Shown here: piece by piece, positions 38,910 through 48,551 of the stretch
How the letters are laid out: every line of letters begins with the position of its first letter
Numbering within the stretch: the stretch's first letter is position 1
Source of the DNA: Pseudomonas quercus
Lineage (GTDB): Bacteria > Pseudomonadota > Gammaproteobacteria > Pseudomonadales > Pseudomonadaceae
DNA: 64,000 bases
Assembly (NCBI RefSeq): GCF_012033695.1
Contig: NZ_JAAVJI010000004.1
Coordinates: 310,001-374,000 of the forward strand
Direction: 5' to 3'
Position numbers and translations under genes: made by a program
Notes under the pieces: generated by a model
Databases searched by the model: none
Seen by the model: only the letters and a program-made list of their open reading frames with translations
Told to the model about the DNA's origin: nothing

Positions 38910-39893
38910 ATGCTGCTGCCCCCTCGCGGTACCGCTCACATTCGTCGCGCTACGGCCTTGGCCCTTGTGTTATCTGCTGCCCTGGCCGGGTCGCTGCCTG
39001 CCCAGGCCAAGGACCTGAAAATCGGGTTCAGCCAGGTCACCCTGCAGTCTCCCTTTTACGTTCAACTGCGCGATGGCGCGCGGCAAGCGGCCACACAGGG
39101 CGGCGACACCCTGGTGTTCCTCGACGCCAATGGGGACATCAGCAAGCAGAACAACGACGTTCAGGACCTGCTCACCCAGAAAGTCGACGTGCTCATCATC
39201 AACCCCGTGAACCCGGACGCCGTCGGTGCATCACTGGAGGCTGCCAAGGCCCGGCATGTGCCGGTGATCGCAGTAGACCGGGCCATCAACGGCGAGGTGG
39301 CGACCACCATTGGCCGAGACAACGTGAAGATGGGGAACCTGTCTGGCAGTGCCTTGCTGGCTGCCCTTAAGGCCAAGGGCGTTACCAGCGGCAAAGTCAT
39401 CGAGATTCAGGGCGATGCGGGGGGGACGGTGATGCAGCAGCGGCGCAAGGGCTTTCACCAGGCGTTCGACGGCAGCGGCTTCACCCTTATCGAAGGCCCC
39501 TATAGCGAATACATGCGCGCCAACGCGGTAACGGCCATGCAGGACCTGCTCCAGGCCAACCCGGATGTCAACGCGGTGGTGGCCCATAACGATGACATGG
39601 CCATGGGCGCTTTGCAGGTGCTGAAGGAGCGGGGGCGCCAGGATGTGCTCGTGGCGGGGGTGGATGGGCTCTCTGAAGCCATCGAGGCCATCGGCAATGG
39701 CGACCAGTACGTGGCCACTGCCTTGAATGACCCCACCTACCTGGGCCAGGTCGCCATCGACACCGCCCGCAAGCTCGCCGCTGGCCAGGCTGTTCCTCCC
39801 TTTGTGGACGCCGGCACCGAGGTGCTTACCAAGGCCAACGCTGGCCAGGTCAACCACACGTCCACCTTCGGCGAATACCGCCCGGCCCAATGA
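38910..39893 (+). CDS. periplasmic sugar-binding protein of an ABC importer (RbsB-like)
   Basis: 327 residues from the ATG behind GAGG. A signal peptide is clear (RR, then TALALVLSAALAGSLPAQA with cleavage after AQA), followed by a type I periplasmic-binding fold: KIGFSQVTLQSPFYVQLRDG, VDVLIINPVNPDA, VPVIAVDRAINGEVATTIG and VAGVDGLSEAIEAIGNG. This is the ribose/xylose-type family, which captures a sugar or sugar alcohol. First gene of a six-gene operon; the specificity cannot be read from the sequence. Confidence 0.92.
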   Translation: MLLPPRGTAHIRRATALALVLSAALAGSLPAQAKDLKIGFSQVTLQSPFYVQLRDGARQAATQGGDTLVFLDANGDISKQNNDVQDLLTQKVDVLIINPVNPDAVGASLEAAKARHVPVIAVDRAINGEVATTIGRDNVKMGNLSGSALLAALKAKGVTSGKVIEIQGDAGGTVMQQRRKGFHQAFDGSGFTLIEGPYSEYMRANAVTAMQDLLQANPDVNAVVAHNDDMAMGALQVLKERGRQDVLVAGVDGLSEAIEAIGNGDQYVATALNDPTYLGQVAIDTARKLAAGQAVPPFVDAGTEVLTKANAGQVNHTSTFGEYRPAQ

Positions 39894-39935
39894 CCGTGCA
39901 CCGGTGACACGCCGTTCAACCAAGAGGGTTTCAAT

Positions 39936-40952
39936 GTGAAAGCTGCTGTCATGTACAAGCCAGGTGATATCCGTGTGGAAGAGGTGGCCAAGCCAGAAGT
40001 GAAAGCGGGCCATGCGTTGGTGCGCGTGGCGGCCTGCGGGGTGTGCGGCTCGGACATTCCGCGGATGCTGAGCAAAGGTGCGCACCGCATGCCGTTGATT
40101 TGCGGCCATGAGTTCGCCGGTTTTATCGAGCAGGTCGGGGAGGGCGTTGAAGGCTATGCCGTGGGTGAACTGGTGACCGTGCCACCCATGATTCCGGACG
40201 TGTCCAGCGACCAGTACCAGCGAGGCTTCCCCTCACGCTCCGAGCAGTACGACTACTTTGGCAGCCGCCGGGATGGGGCCTATGCCGAGTTCGTGAACGT
40301 GCCCCTCACCAACCTGATCAAGGTGCCTCAGGGCATGGACCCGGTGGCCGCCTCCCTGGTGGACCCGGCCGCCATCGCCCTGCACGCCATCTGGAAAAGT
40401 GATTTCAAGGCCGGCCAGAACGGCGCGGTAGTGGGGTGCGGGCCCATCGGGCTCTTCGTGATCCAGTGGCTGCGGCTGATGGGCGCCAATGAAATTGTGG
40501 CCATTGATATTGCGGAAGAAAAACTGGCCATGGCCCGGAAAGCCGGCGCCACGCATACCCTGCTTAGCGGTACGGCCGACGCTGCCTTGCCGCGCTGCCA
40601 GTTGGTGGTGGAGGCCGCGGGCCATCCCAGCTCCATCAACCAGGCGGTGCAGCTGGCCAAGGCGGGCGGGCATGTGGTGTTTATTGGTATTCCGGTGGCT
40701 GATGTGCCTATCAGCACCGCCACTTTTTCCTGGTTCCTGCGCCAGGAAATCTCCCTGCATGGGGCCTGGAATTCGTTCTCGGCGCCGTTCCCAGGGGATG
40801 AATGGACAGCTTCCATCGCCAAGCTGGCGTCGGGTGAGCTGAAATGGCAGTTCATGGTCACCCACGACCTGCCCCTGGCCGAACTGCCTGGCATGTTCAA
40901 GCGGTATGCAGACCGCAGCGAGGTGGCGGCGAAGGTGATTTTCCGCCCTTGA
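39936..40952 (+). CDS. zinc-dependent sugar alcohol dehydrogenase (GatD-like MDR family)
   Basis: 338 residues, GTG start. A medium-chain dehydrogenase: catalytic zinc ligands in ACGVCGSD and CGHEFAG, and a Rossmann fold with VVGCGPIGLFVIQWLRLMGA followed by VAIDIAEEK. The four-cysteine lobe that holds the structural zinc in most relatives is absent (the segment PPMIPDVSSDQYQRGFPS has no cysteine). It probably oxidises a polyol or polyol phosphate with NAD+. It lies between the binding protein and the kinase, so it acts on the imported sugar or its phosphate. Confidence 0.88.
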   Translation: MKAAVMYKPGDIRVEEVAKPEVKAGHALVRVAACGVCGSDIPRMLSKGAHRMPLICGHEFAGFIEQVGEGVEGYAVGELVTVPPMIPDVSSDQYQRGFPSRSEQYDYFGSRRDGAYAEFVNVPLTNLIKVPQGMDPVAASLVDPAAIALHAIWKSDFKAGQNGAVVGCGPIGLFVIQWLRLMGANEIVAIDIAEEKLAMARKAGATHTLLSGTADAALPRCQLVVEAAGHPSSINQAVQLAKAGGHVVFIGIPVADVPISTATFSWFLRQEISLHGAWNSFSAPFPGDEWTASIAKLASGELKWQFMVTHDLPLAELPGMFKRYADRSEVAAKVIFRP

Positions 40953-40986
40953 ACAATAACAAGCAGCCACTGCGGGAGCGTTATTG

Positions 40987-42507
40987 ATGAGCCTATTACT
41001 GGGCCTGGACTTCGGCACCGGCGGTGTACGGGCCGGGCTGTATGACCTGCACAGCCACAAACTGGTACAGGTGGCGCAAGCGCCGTACGCTACGCACTAC
41101 CCGCAGCTGGGTTGGGCGGAGCAGGCCCCCGAGGACTGGTGGGCCGCCCTGGGGCAGGCCTGCCGGCAGCTGATGGCCCAGGCCGGGCACCCTAAGGTGA
41201 GCGCCGTGTGTGTGGCCACCACGGCGTCCACGGTGGTGGCGGCCAACGCCAGCGGTGAGCCACTGCGGCCAGCGCTGCTGTGGATGGACTGCCGTGCAGG
41301 GGAGGAGTCCGCGTACACCGCGCAGGTGCGCCATCCCATGATCAACCATGGCGGCGACGCCGTGGAATGGCTGGTGCCCAAGGCCATGTGGCTGGCCCGC
41401 CACGAACCGGCGGTGTATGCCTCAGCACAGCGTCTCTGCGAAGCGGTGGACTGGCTCAATTTCCGCCTGACGGGGCGCTGGGTCGCCTCACGGCTCAATG
41501 CCAGCTGCAAATGGAACTACGACACCCAGCGTGAGCGTTTTCCCTTGGAGCTGTACGAACAACTGGGCGTGCCGGAATTGGGGGCCAAGCTGCCTCAGGA
41601 GGTGATCCCGGTAGGCGGCCCGATTGGCCCTCTGTGTGCCGACGCCGCCCGCCACCTGGGCCTGAGCCGCGATACCCTAGTAGCGCAGGGCGGCATCGAC
41701 GCCCATGTGGCGATGCTCAGCGCGGGCACGACTGGCGCGGGCGAACTGCTTTTTATTGGGGGGACGTCGGTGGTGCAGCTGATGCACACCCCCCAGCGTA
41801 TTGACGTGCCGGGCATCTGGGGGCCTTACCCCAATGCCTTGTTGGACGGCCAGTGGCTGATGGAGGGCGGGCAGGTGTCTGCCGGTTCAATCCTGCACTG
41901 GCTGGCTCATAGCATGTTTGGCCTGGACGCGGCGGGGCACCAGGCGTTGATCCGAGAGGCGCAGGCGTTGCGGCCTGGCTCCACCGGCCTGCTGGTGCTG
42001 GACTACTGGATGGGTAACCGTACCCCCTATCGCGCCCCTGATATGCGCGGGGCGATCCTGGGCCTGTCCCTGAACCATGGCCGTCAGGACCTGTACCGTG
42101 CCTCGGTGGAAGCCATTGCCTTGGGCTCGGCCAATGTGTTCGAGACCTGGCGCGGCCAAGGCATCGACATCACCCGCGTGGTAGCGGCGGGCGGCTTCCA
42201 GAACAACCCCCTTTGGCTGCAAGCCACCGTGGACGCCACCGGCGTGCCCTTTGAGATGGTGAGCCATGACAACCTGACGTTGATTGGCACCGCCGCCGCG
42301 GCTGCCTGTGCCCTCGGCCTGTTCGGCACTTTGCAAGACGCGGCCACGGCCTGCACCACCCAGGGCACCTTGATCGAGCCAGACCCCGCAGCCCATGACT
42401 GTTATGTAGAGCTGCTGGCACGTTACCGCCAGGCCACGGAAAGCGTGGCACCTATTACGTGCCGGTCCTTGCCGGCCGCCGTGAGCACTGTGAGGCCCGC
42501 CGCATGA
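40987..42507 (+). CDS. FGGY-family carbohydrate kinase
   Basis: 506 residues. The N-terminal ATPase fold opens with LLLGLDFGTGGVRAGLYDL and the second half has LFIGGTSVVQLM, EGGQVSAGSILHWL and VVAAGGFQNNPLWLQATVDA, the usual FGGY motifs. Looks closer to ribulokinase or xylulokinase than to glycerol kinase. It would phosphorylate the ketose made by the dehydrogenase. The stop overlaps the start of the regulator (ATGA). Confidence 0.9.
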   Translation: MSLLLGLDFGTGGVRAGLYDLHSHKLVQVAQAPYATHYPQLGWAEQAPEDWWAALGQACRQLMAQAGHPKVSAVCVATTASTVVAANASGEPLRPALLWMDCRAGEESAYTAQVRHPMINHGGDAVEWLVPKAMWLARHEPAVYASAQRLCEAVDWLNFRLTGRWVASRLNASCKWNYDTQRERFPLELYEQLGVPELGAKLPQEVIPVGGPIGPLCADAARHLGLSRDTLVAQGGIDAHVAMLSAGTTGAGELLFIGGTSVVQLMHTPQRIDVPGIWGPYPNALLDGQWLMEGGQVSAGSILHWLAHSMFGLDAAGHQALIREAQALRPGSTGLLVLDYWMGNRTPYRAPDMRGAILGLSLNHGRQDLYRASVEAIALGSANVFETWRGQGIDITRVVAAGGFQNNPLWLQATVDATGVPFEMVSHDNLTLIGTAAAAACALGLFGTLQDAATACTTQGTLIEPDPAAHDCYVELLARYRQATESVAPITCRSLPAAVSTVRPAA

Positions 42508-43502
42508 ACGATTGGACCAAAGCCCCCGAGGCCGATACTGCGGCCCCGCGCATGCCCAACGAGACCCAGCGCGAGGACCTGATGGTGCAGGTGGCCAAGC
42601 TGTTCTATGACCTGGAGAAAAACCAGAGCGACATTGCCCGGGAAACCGGCCTGACCCGCTGGCAGGTAAGCCGGCTGCTGCGGGAGGCCCGTGACACCGG
42701 CGTGGTGCGCATTGAAATCGTGGCCCGCACCACTCGCCTGCCGAGCCTGGAAGCGGAATTACAACGCCGCTATGGCTTGCGCGAAGCCTTGGTGGTCGCG
42801 GATGACAACGACGCGAGCGCCTTGAACACCGTGACCCAAGCTGCGGCCCGTTACCTGTGCAACCTGCAGCCCGCGCCCGAACTGATCGGTGTGTCCTGGG
42901 GGCGTACCCTCACCAAGATGGCCCAGTGGCTCACCCCCTGCTGGAACGAGGCCCTTAACGTGGTGCTGCTCAACGGTGCTATCAGTACCCATTCGGTGGG
43001 CGAGCCCAGCCATAACGTGGCCGAACGCTTCGCCCAGGCGGCCCGGGGCCGTGCCACCCTGTTGCCGGTGCCCGCCATTCTGGGCAACGCCCATACCCGC
43101 GAAGCCTTGGAGCAGGACCCCATCATTGCCGGAGTACTGCGCCTGGGCGAGCAGGCGCCGCTAGCGTGTTTCAGTCCAGGGGCGTTGTCCAACCGTTCGG
43201 TGCTGCTGGAGTCTGGGTACGTGGACGAAGCCATGCTCAAGGCGCTCGCCCAACGCGGGGCCGTGGGCGACATCATGGGCCGTTTCGTAGACGCCAACGG
43301 CCAGGTGGTGATGCCGGAGCTGGATGCGCGCACGCTGGGGCTGCGGCCCGAGGCCTTGCGTGACAAAGCGTGGTCCATGGCGGTCTGTGTGGGCGAAGCC
43401 AAGCACCGGGTGGCGCTGGCCTGCCTGCGGGCCGGTTATGTAAATGTGCTGGCCACGGATGCCGCCACCGCCCGCTTTCTGCTGGAGCAGCCTCATGACT
43501 GA
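42504..43502 (+). CDS. SorC/DeoR-type sugar-responsive transcriptional regulator
   Basis: 332 residues. N-terminal helix-turn-helix (VAKLFYDLEKNQSDIARETG, LTRWQVSRLLREARDTGVV) followed by the sugar-phosphate-binding domain of the SorC family (GVSWGRTL and VLLNGA). It probably controls its own operon in response to a phosphorylated sugar. Unusually it sits inside the operon, overlapping the kinase before it and the ATPase gene after it by 4 and 8 bases. Confidence 0.9.
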   Translation: MNDWTKAPEADTAAPRMPNETQREDLMVQVAKLFYDLEKNQSDIARETGLTRWQVSRLLREARDTGVVRIEIVARTTRLPSLEAELQRRYGLREALVVADDNDASALNTVTQAAARYLCNLQPAPELIGVSWGRTLTKMAQWLTPCWNEALNVVLLNGAISTHSVGEPSHNVAERFAQAARGRATLLPVPAILGNAHTREALEQDPIIAGVLRLGEQAPLACFSPGALSNRSVLLESGYVDEAMLKALAQRGAVGDIMGRFVDANGQVVMPELDARTLGLRPEALRDKAWSMAVCVGEAKHRVALACLRAGYVNVLATDAATARFLLEQPHD

Positions 43503-44982
43503 ACTGGCCCTGGAACTGCGGCACCTGTCCAAGCGCTTCCCGCCGAACGTGGTGGCGCTCACCAATGCCAGCCTGTGCCTGGCCCCCGGTGAAGTGCATT
43601 GCCTGCTGGGCGCCAACGGTGCGGGCAAGAGCACCTTGCTCAAGATCGTGGCCGGGGCCCACCGCCCGGATGGCGGCGAGCTGTGCGTGGGCGGGCACGT
43701 GCGCTCGTTCAAGCGCCCGCAACAGGCGCGGGAGGCGGGCATTGCCATGATCTACCAGGAGCTTGATTTGGTGGGGCAGATGACCGTCGAGGAAAACCTG
43801 ATGCTGGGGTATACGCCGCACCGGTTCGGCCTGGTGTCCCGTGCCCGCCGCACGGCCAAGGTCAAGCAGGCCCTGGCCCGGGTGGGCGCCACGTTCAGCC
43901 CGTCGGCCCGGGTGGAAACCCTGTCCATCGCCAACCAGCAATTGGCGGCCATTGCCCGGGCGCTGACCTGCGAAGCGCGGGTGCTGGTAATGGACGAGCC
44001 GTCGGCAGCCTTGAACGAGACCGAGCTGAAACAGGTATTCCAGGTGATTCGTGAGGTCACCGCCAGCGGCGTGGCCGTGCTGTATGTGAGCCACCGGCTG
44101 AACGAAATTCGGGAGATCGGTGACCGGGTCACGGTGCTCAGGGGCGGGCGTACGTTGGATACCTTGGCGCTGAGCCAGGTGGACGACACCGCCTTGGTAG
44201 CGGCCGTGGTGGGAGAACACCGTGAGTTACTGGAACGGGCCGCACGTACGCCACCTCGCCCGGCGCTGGCCCTGCAGGTCACGCGGTTGCAGGGGGCACA
44301 AGGCCTGGACGTGCAAGGGCTGGAGGTGCGCGAGGGCGAGATCGTCGGCCTGGCCGGCCTGAACGGTGCCGGTCGCAGCAGCCTGTTGATGGGGCTGTTT
44401 GGCGCCAGCAAGGTGGAGGCGCAGGTACACCTGTTCGGCCAGCCTTACAGCGTTCACAGCCCACGGCAGGCCATCAGCCGGGGGGTAGGCCTGGTGCCGG
44501 AAAGCCGCAAGACCCAAGGGCTGTTGCTGGATGCTTCCATCTACCAGAACGCCACCCTGGTACACACCCGCCACCTCACCTGGTTTTCCCATACACAGGC
44601 CCGGCAGCGCAGCGAACCGGTGCTCAAGCGGCTGAACACGCGGTTCGGCCAGCTGGAACAACCGGTACGGCAGTTGTCAGGGGGCAACCAGCAGAAGGTG
44701 GTGATGGCCAAGTGGGTGATCGATGGCGCCCGCTTGCTGTTGCTCGACGAACCCAGCCGAGGGCTGGATGTAGGCGCCAAAGCCGACCTGTATGCGCTGG
44801 CCCGGTCCGTGGCCGAGGAGGGCGCCGCCGTATTGGTGGCCAGCAGCGAACTGGAAGAGCTGTACGTGAACTGCGACCGCATCTGGGTGATGCACGAAGG
44901 CCGCAACGTAGCCTGCTTCGACCCCGCCGAAGCCAGCCGCGATCAGATCGAGCATGCCATTCTCATGGGAACAAGGGCCTGA
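43495..44982 (+). CDS. sugar ABC importer ATPase with two nucleotide-binding domains
   Basis: 495 residues, a tandem ATPase of the RbsA/XylG type. First domain: Walker A GANGAGKST, and VLVMDEPSAAL as Walker B. Second domain: GLNGAGRSS at the degenerate Walker A, signature QLSGGNQQKV and Walker B LLLLDEPSRGLDVGAK. It powers import through the permease encoded next. It starts inside the regulator gene and is followed three bases later by the permease. Confidence 0.93.
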   Translation: MTELALELRHLSKRFPPNVVALTNASLCLAPGEVHCLLGANGAGKSTLLKIVAGAHRPDGGELCVGGHVRSFKRPQQAREAGIAMIYQELDLVGQMTVEENLMLGYTPHRFGLVSRARRTAKVKQALARVGATFSPSARVETLSIANQQLAAIARALTCEARVLVMDEPSAALNETELKQVFQVIREVTASGVAVLYVSHRLNEIREIGDRVTVLRGGRTLDTLALSQVDDTALVAAVVGEHRELLERAARTPPRPALALQVTRLQGAQGLDVQGLEVREGEIVGLAGLNGAGRSSLLMGLFGASKVEAQVHLFGQPYSVHSPRQAISRGVGLVPESRKTQGLLLDASIYQNATLVHTRHLTWFSHTQARQRSEPVLKRLNTRFGQLEQPVRQLSGGNQQKVVMAKWVIDGARLLLLDEPSRGLDVGAKADLYALARSVAEEGAAVLVASSELEELYVNCDRIWVMHEGRNVACFDPAEASRDQIEHAILMGTRA

Positions 44983-44985
44983 ATC

Positions 44986-46008
44986 ATGACCACCACCAGC
45001 AAACACCTGCCGTCCTCACCTGCCATGCTGCCCGCGCTCCAGCGCAACACTGTGCTGGAGTGGGTCATGCGCTACAACTTCGTGTTTATCTTCCTGTTTG
45101 CCGTGGCCGTGGCGACTTTTCTATCCAAGGACTTTCTCACGTTCAGCAACATCGCCAACCTGTTCCAGCAAGGGGCCATTGTGGGGATCGTGGCCATTGG
45201 CATGACCTTCGTGATCCTCACCGCCAACATCGACCTCTCCGTGGGCAGCCTGTGTGCTTTGGGCGGCATACTGGTGTCGGTGTTGCTCCAGCAACAGGTG
45301 AGCGGTTGGCTCGCCGTGCCGGCCACACTGCTAGCAGGCCTGCTGATCGGCACCCTGATGGGCAGCATCACCGTGTTTGGCAAGGTGCCCAGCTTTATCG
45401 TGACCCTGGCCGGCCTAGTGTCCCTGCGAGGCCTGACCTTCCTGGCGTCCGATGGCGCCCCCATCGGCGGGCTGCCCCAAGGCTTTACCCGCATCGGCTC
45501 GGCCATGGTGGACATTATCCCCAGCGCAGGCATCGCCTTCCCGGTGCTGGCGCTGGTGTTCCTGGCCATCGCCCTGGTGGCGTGGCTAGTGCTGCGCTAC
45601 ACCGTGTTCGGGGAATATGTGCTGGCCACCGGCGGCAACCTGGAGGCCGCACGGCTGTCCGGCGTACCTGTACGGGCGGTGACCATCGCGGTGTTTGCCA
45701 TCTGCGGGGTGCTGGCGGCGTTCGGCGGTGTACTGATGACCTCACGCTTGCACGTAGGCCAACCCACCGCCGCCCAGGGCCTTGAGCTGGACGCCATCGC
45801 CGCCGTGGTGCTGGGTGGTACCAGCCTGTTCGGCGGCCGGGGCAGCGTGCTGGGCACGGCGGTGGCGGTGATGCTGTTGCAGGTGCTACGCAATATTTTC
45901 AACCTGCTGGGGCTGGGGTCGTTCTACCAGATGGCAATCACCGGCGTGATCATTGTGCTGGCGATTCTGCTGAACAGGTTGATTGATCATTATGCGGGGC
46001 GGACGTGA
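44986..46008 (+). CDS. sugar ABC importer permease (RbsC-like)
   Basis: 340 residues with many membrane helices (FVFIFLFAVAVATFL, GIVAIGMTFVILTANIDLSV, FPVLALVFLAIALVAWLVL). The motif NIDLSVGSLCALGG and the later LGGTSLFGGRGSVLGT are typical of ribose-type permeases. It pairs as a dimer with the tandem ATPase. Last gene of the operon. Confidence 0.94.
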   Translation: MTTTSKHLPSSPAMLPALQRNTVLEWVMRYNFVFIFLFAVAVATFLSKDFLTFSNIANLFQQGAIVGIVAIGMTFVILTANIDLSVGSLCALGGILVSVLLQQQVSGWLAVPATLLAGLLIGTLMGSITVFGKVPSFIVTLAGLVSLRGLTFLASDGAPIGGLPQGFTRIGSAMVDIIPSAGIAFPVLALVFLAIALVAWLVLRYTVFGEYVLATGGNLEAARLSGVPVRAVTIAVFAICGVLAAFGGVLMTSRLHVGQPTAAQGLELDAIAAVVLGGTSLFGGRGSVLGTAVAVMLLQVLRNIFNLLGLGSFYQMAITGVIIVLAILLNRLIDHYAGRT

Positions 46009-46404
46009 GGTGTTGTGCTGCGCACCGCATGCCAGAGTAGCCTTCTCCGCACATTGAAGTGGGAGCAGCGAAAGCAGGCGGGTTTGTCATCAATGCCCTG
46101 TGTCGAAACAATCTGCGACAGTTTTAGGCCAGTGCGTATCAATACACAGATACGGGCTACTTAGCGAGAATGCACCCATAGGTCGTGGTTGCAGTAAAAA
46201 GCCCAGATCGCTGCAAAAATTGCAGAACTTTGCTGATAAATGCTCTTTTTAATGGCGGATTAAAAAAGTGTTAGTGCGCTTAGTGTATGAGCGGAACGTG
46301 CCTTTCGATAGGGCACTGTTGCGCCCTTAGGGGGGTGCATATCAGGGCATTCATGCGTACCCTAAGCACCCTCACTCAGCGCTAGCCACAAGGAAGACTA
46401 CCTA
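46009..46404. other. intergenic region after the sugar operon
   Basis: 396 bases without a credible gene. GGGAGCAGCGAAAGCAGGC near its left end resembles scattered Pseudomonas intergenic repeats. The right part should hold the promoter of the following gene. I see no clear terminator. Confidence 0.4.
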
Positions 46405-47145
46405 ATGAGCAATGAGCACTCGCCTGACTTCACCAAAGTTCCAGCTGGCATGCTGCCGTTCCCGCCTGTTGAAGATGTGTTTGTTACCGATCAGCTAGAG
46501 CTGGCCGACCATCTGCACCCCTTGTTCAGCCTTGATATCAGCACGGTGAACCCTGAATGGTCGGGCGTGCTGCATATGCTCAGTCCATTAGAGCCCTATG
46601 ATGGCTTCGTGGGAGAAATGACCGAATGGGAGGGCTACCACGGCGAATTGCTCAAGAACAACTGGATCGGTTTTAAAGTCGAGCAAGGGCGCTACCGCTT
46701 GTGCGGCGATCCACGCTATTTTTTTCTACACCAAGATAATGCACAGCTCCCTGATCCCCACCCGGAGGCCAGAGCAGACCTACAGCGGCACTATGCCGAT
46801 CAACACCATGTGTTCGCTTGTACTGCCGAGAGGTTTAAGGCCAGCGGTGTGCTTGCGAGTCAAGATGATGAGCTTTCATATCCAACAGAGTTTGTAACTC
46901 AGCTAGGGGGTGAGGTCAATGGTGGCGCCAATTGGGTAGAAGCAGTGGAGTTTCCAATGCACATAGTGGAGCTTGATCCTGATACCGGAGATTCAAATGT
47001 CTACCCTTTGAGCCCTGCAGGTAATCGGTTTTTCCATGTGGCAAGCGTTCCGGGCTGGCATTACCGGTCGGCAGGTGCAGATCTTATCATCATGTTCTAC
47101 GAGCCGATTGAAGGCCTGGTACTGTTTACCTTCGATTACAGCTGA
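46405..47145 (+). CDS. hypothetical protein, possibly YwqG-like
   Basis: 246 residues behind AGGAAG. It is acidic and aromatic-rich, with FDIST-like segment LFSLDISTVNPEWSGVLHML, WIGFKVEQGRYRLCGDPRYF and LGGEVNGGANWVEAVEFPMH. The last stretch recalls the L-G-G-x-P-x-W motif of DUF1963 proteins, a weak hint only. It is followed five bases later by a membrane-protein gene, so they may form an operon. Confidence 0.45.
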   Translation: MSNEHSPDFTKVPAGMLPFPPVEDVFVTDQLELADHLHPLFSLDISTVNPEWSGVLHMLSPLEPYDGFVGEMTEWEGYHGELLKNNWIGFKVEQGRYRLCGDPRYFFLHQDNAQLPDPHPEARADLQRHYADQHHVFACTAERFKASGVLASQDDELSYPTEFVTQLGGEVNGGANWVEAVEFPMHIVELDPDTGDSNVYPLSPAGNRFFHVASVPGWHYRSAGADLIIMFYEPIEGLVLFTFDYS

Positions 47146-47150
47146 AGCGC

Positions 47151-47624
47151 ATGAAAAAGACTGATTTTAAAACTATTATAGGCAATGTCAAAAAGTATCT
47201 TTCTATTCTCTTTTTGCTATGCTTTGTAGGTGCCCTTGTTTACGCGTACCTGTATAAGCCGGAGTTTCCATCTAAAATAGTCTTGAAGCAAGGATTTATT
47301 CCAGGGCAGTTCATCTACGTTGTTCAAGATGCTAGAGATCGGGGTGAGCCCATAAGCTTGCGCCTATATGTCAATGACAGTGGTGTTAAGAATAATGAGT
47401 CAATGAATATGATCCTGGGCAGAACTCCGCCTTTCCTGGTAACGGATACTGATCTAAAAGATCTGGAAATCCAGCATGTCTCAAATGGCCTGCACATCCG
47501 GCTCAAAGGCGCCGTGTCTATTTACAGCAGTAATCTTCACTTGAAAAATGGTGATACTTTCACTAACTACTATGTAAGCCTTGAGCAAGTCGATACGCGA
47601 CCGCCACTGCCAAGCGGGCGGTAA
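47151..47624 (+). CDS. small single-pass membrane protein of unknown function
   Basis: 157 residues: a basic N-terminus (MKKTDFKTIIGNVKK), one membrane helix (about residues 15-35, YLSILFLLCFVGALVYAYLY) and an extracytoplasmic domain of about 120 residues ending in DTRPPLPSGR. The domain (IVLKQGFIPGQFIYVVQDAR) is strand-rich. No family recognised. Confidence 0.55.
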   Translation: MKKTDFKTIIGNVKKYLSILFLLCFVGALVYAYLYKPEFPSKIVLKQGFIPGQFIYVVQDARDRGEPISLRLYVNDSGVKNNESMNMILGRTPPFLVTDTDLKDLEIQHVSNGLHIRLKGAVSIYSSNLHLKNGDTFTNYYVSLEQVDTRPPLPSGR

Positions 47625-47874
47625 ATTGTTCAAAGAGGTAACTACTGTGCAGGTAATAGCGGCAACCCACCAACATTGTTGCAGATCATCGTCTCACACC
47701 CTTCTCGTAAGCATCATCTAGTGAGGCAGGTGGTGGTGACTTCACAGTCATCACCGCATCAAACGTACTGGGCTCAAAATGCTCTTAGTTATGGTCTACA
47801 GCATGAATTTGCCTATTGCCACGGCCTTAATTTGCGTGGCATTTGGGTCTCAAGAACTTACATTAAATTAATGA

Positions 47875-48465
47875 TCACGTTTCTTCTTCGTAAACGAACG
47901 CATAGCCATCATCGATCAGGTGTTGAAGGTAGTCGTCAAAGCTCTGCGCAATAACTTTATAACTGTCAGGGTCATGAAGGAACCGGATAACCTGACCAAC
48001 CGTTCCACCAGGCGCCGGGTCGAAGTCTATGTAAAGCCTTGAAGTGCCTCCATTGTTCATGCAGTTGGAAAAACATAGCCGCTTGCTCATGGGGAGTGTG
48101 CTAACAATACATGGGTCAATCAGGTCGGGGTATTCATCCAGGTAGCCCTCATAGATCTGCGCGATGCTTTCAGTCTCCAAACGGGTTTCTTCAAGCATTT
48201 GCTGTGCGGAGCTGAGGTAGTAGGGGTATTGGAATACATCCGAGCCGAGTATCAATACAGTGATTTCGCCGCCGGGGTAATCTCTGTAATGTGTTCCATC
48301 TATTTCGCTAAGCAATTCCAGCAGGCTTGCCGGGCACAGAGGGTAACGCTCAGTAAGTTGTTGCAGGTCTGAAACCGAAGCGCCATGGGCCAGGTTGAGT
48401 TGATCGAGGTCTTCGGCCGGCAATAGTTTACGCAAGCCGGTAAGGTACGTGTTTACGAGTGACAT
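47875..48465 (-). CDS. SUKH-like (SMI1/KNR4) immunity protein
   Basis: 196 residues. LTERYPLCPASLLELLSEID with the following DGTHYRDYPGG is a SUKH-type opening (the helix before the Gly turn), and the middle LYIDFDPAPGGTVGQVIRFL with the closing helix SFDDYLQHLIDDGY completes the pattern. Isolated from the main immunity cluster and on the opposite strand. Confidence 0.68.
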   Translation of the reverse strand: MSLVNTYLTGLRKLLPAEDLDQLNLAHGASVSDLQQLTERYPLCPASLLELLSEIDGTHYRDYPGGEITVLILGSDVFQYPYYLSSAQQMLEETRLETESIAQIYEGYLDEYPDLIDPCIVSTLPMSKRLCFSNCMNNGGTSRLYIDFDPAPGGTVGQVIRFLHDPDSYKVIAQSFDDYLQHLIDDGYAFVYEEET

Positions 48466-48551
48466 GACCGTAATCCTTGCTGCATCAATAGGCTTCGAAG
48501 CGAAGCACTTCGTTGAAAAAGGTACTGCTGGCCTGTCACCCTGGCTGATAC

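Noticed and set aside
39231..40109. 292-codon minus-strand frame opposite the sugar-binding protein and dehydrogenase genes
   Set aside because: Antisense to two clear genes and spans their junction; composition artefact.
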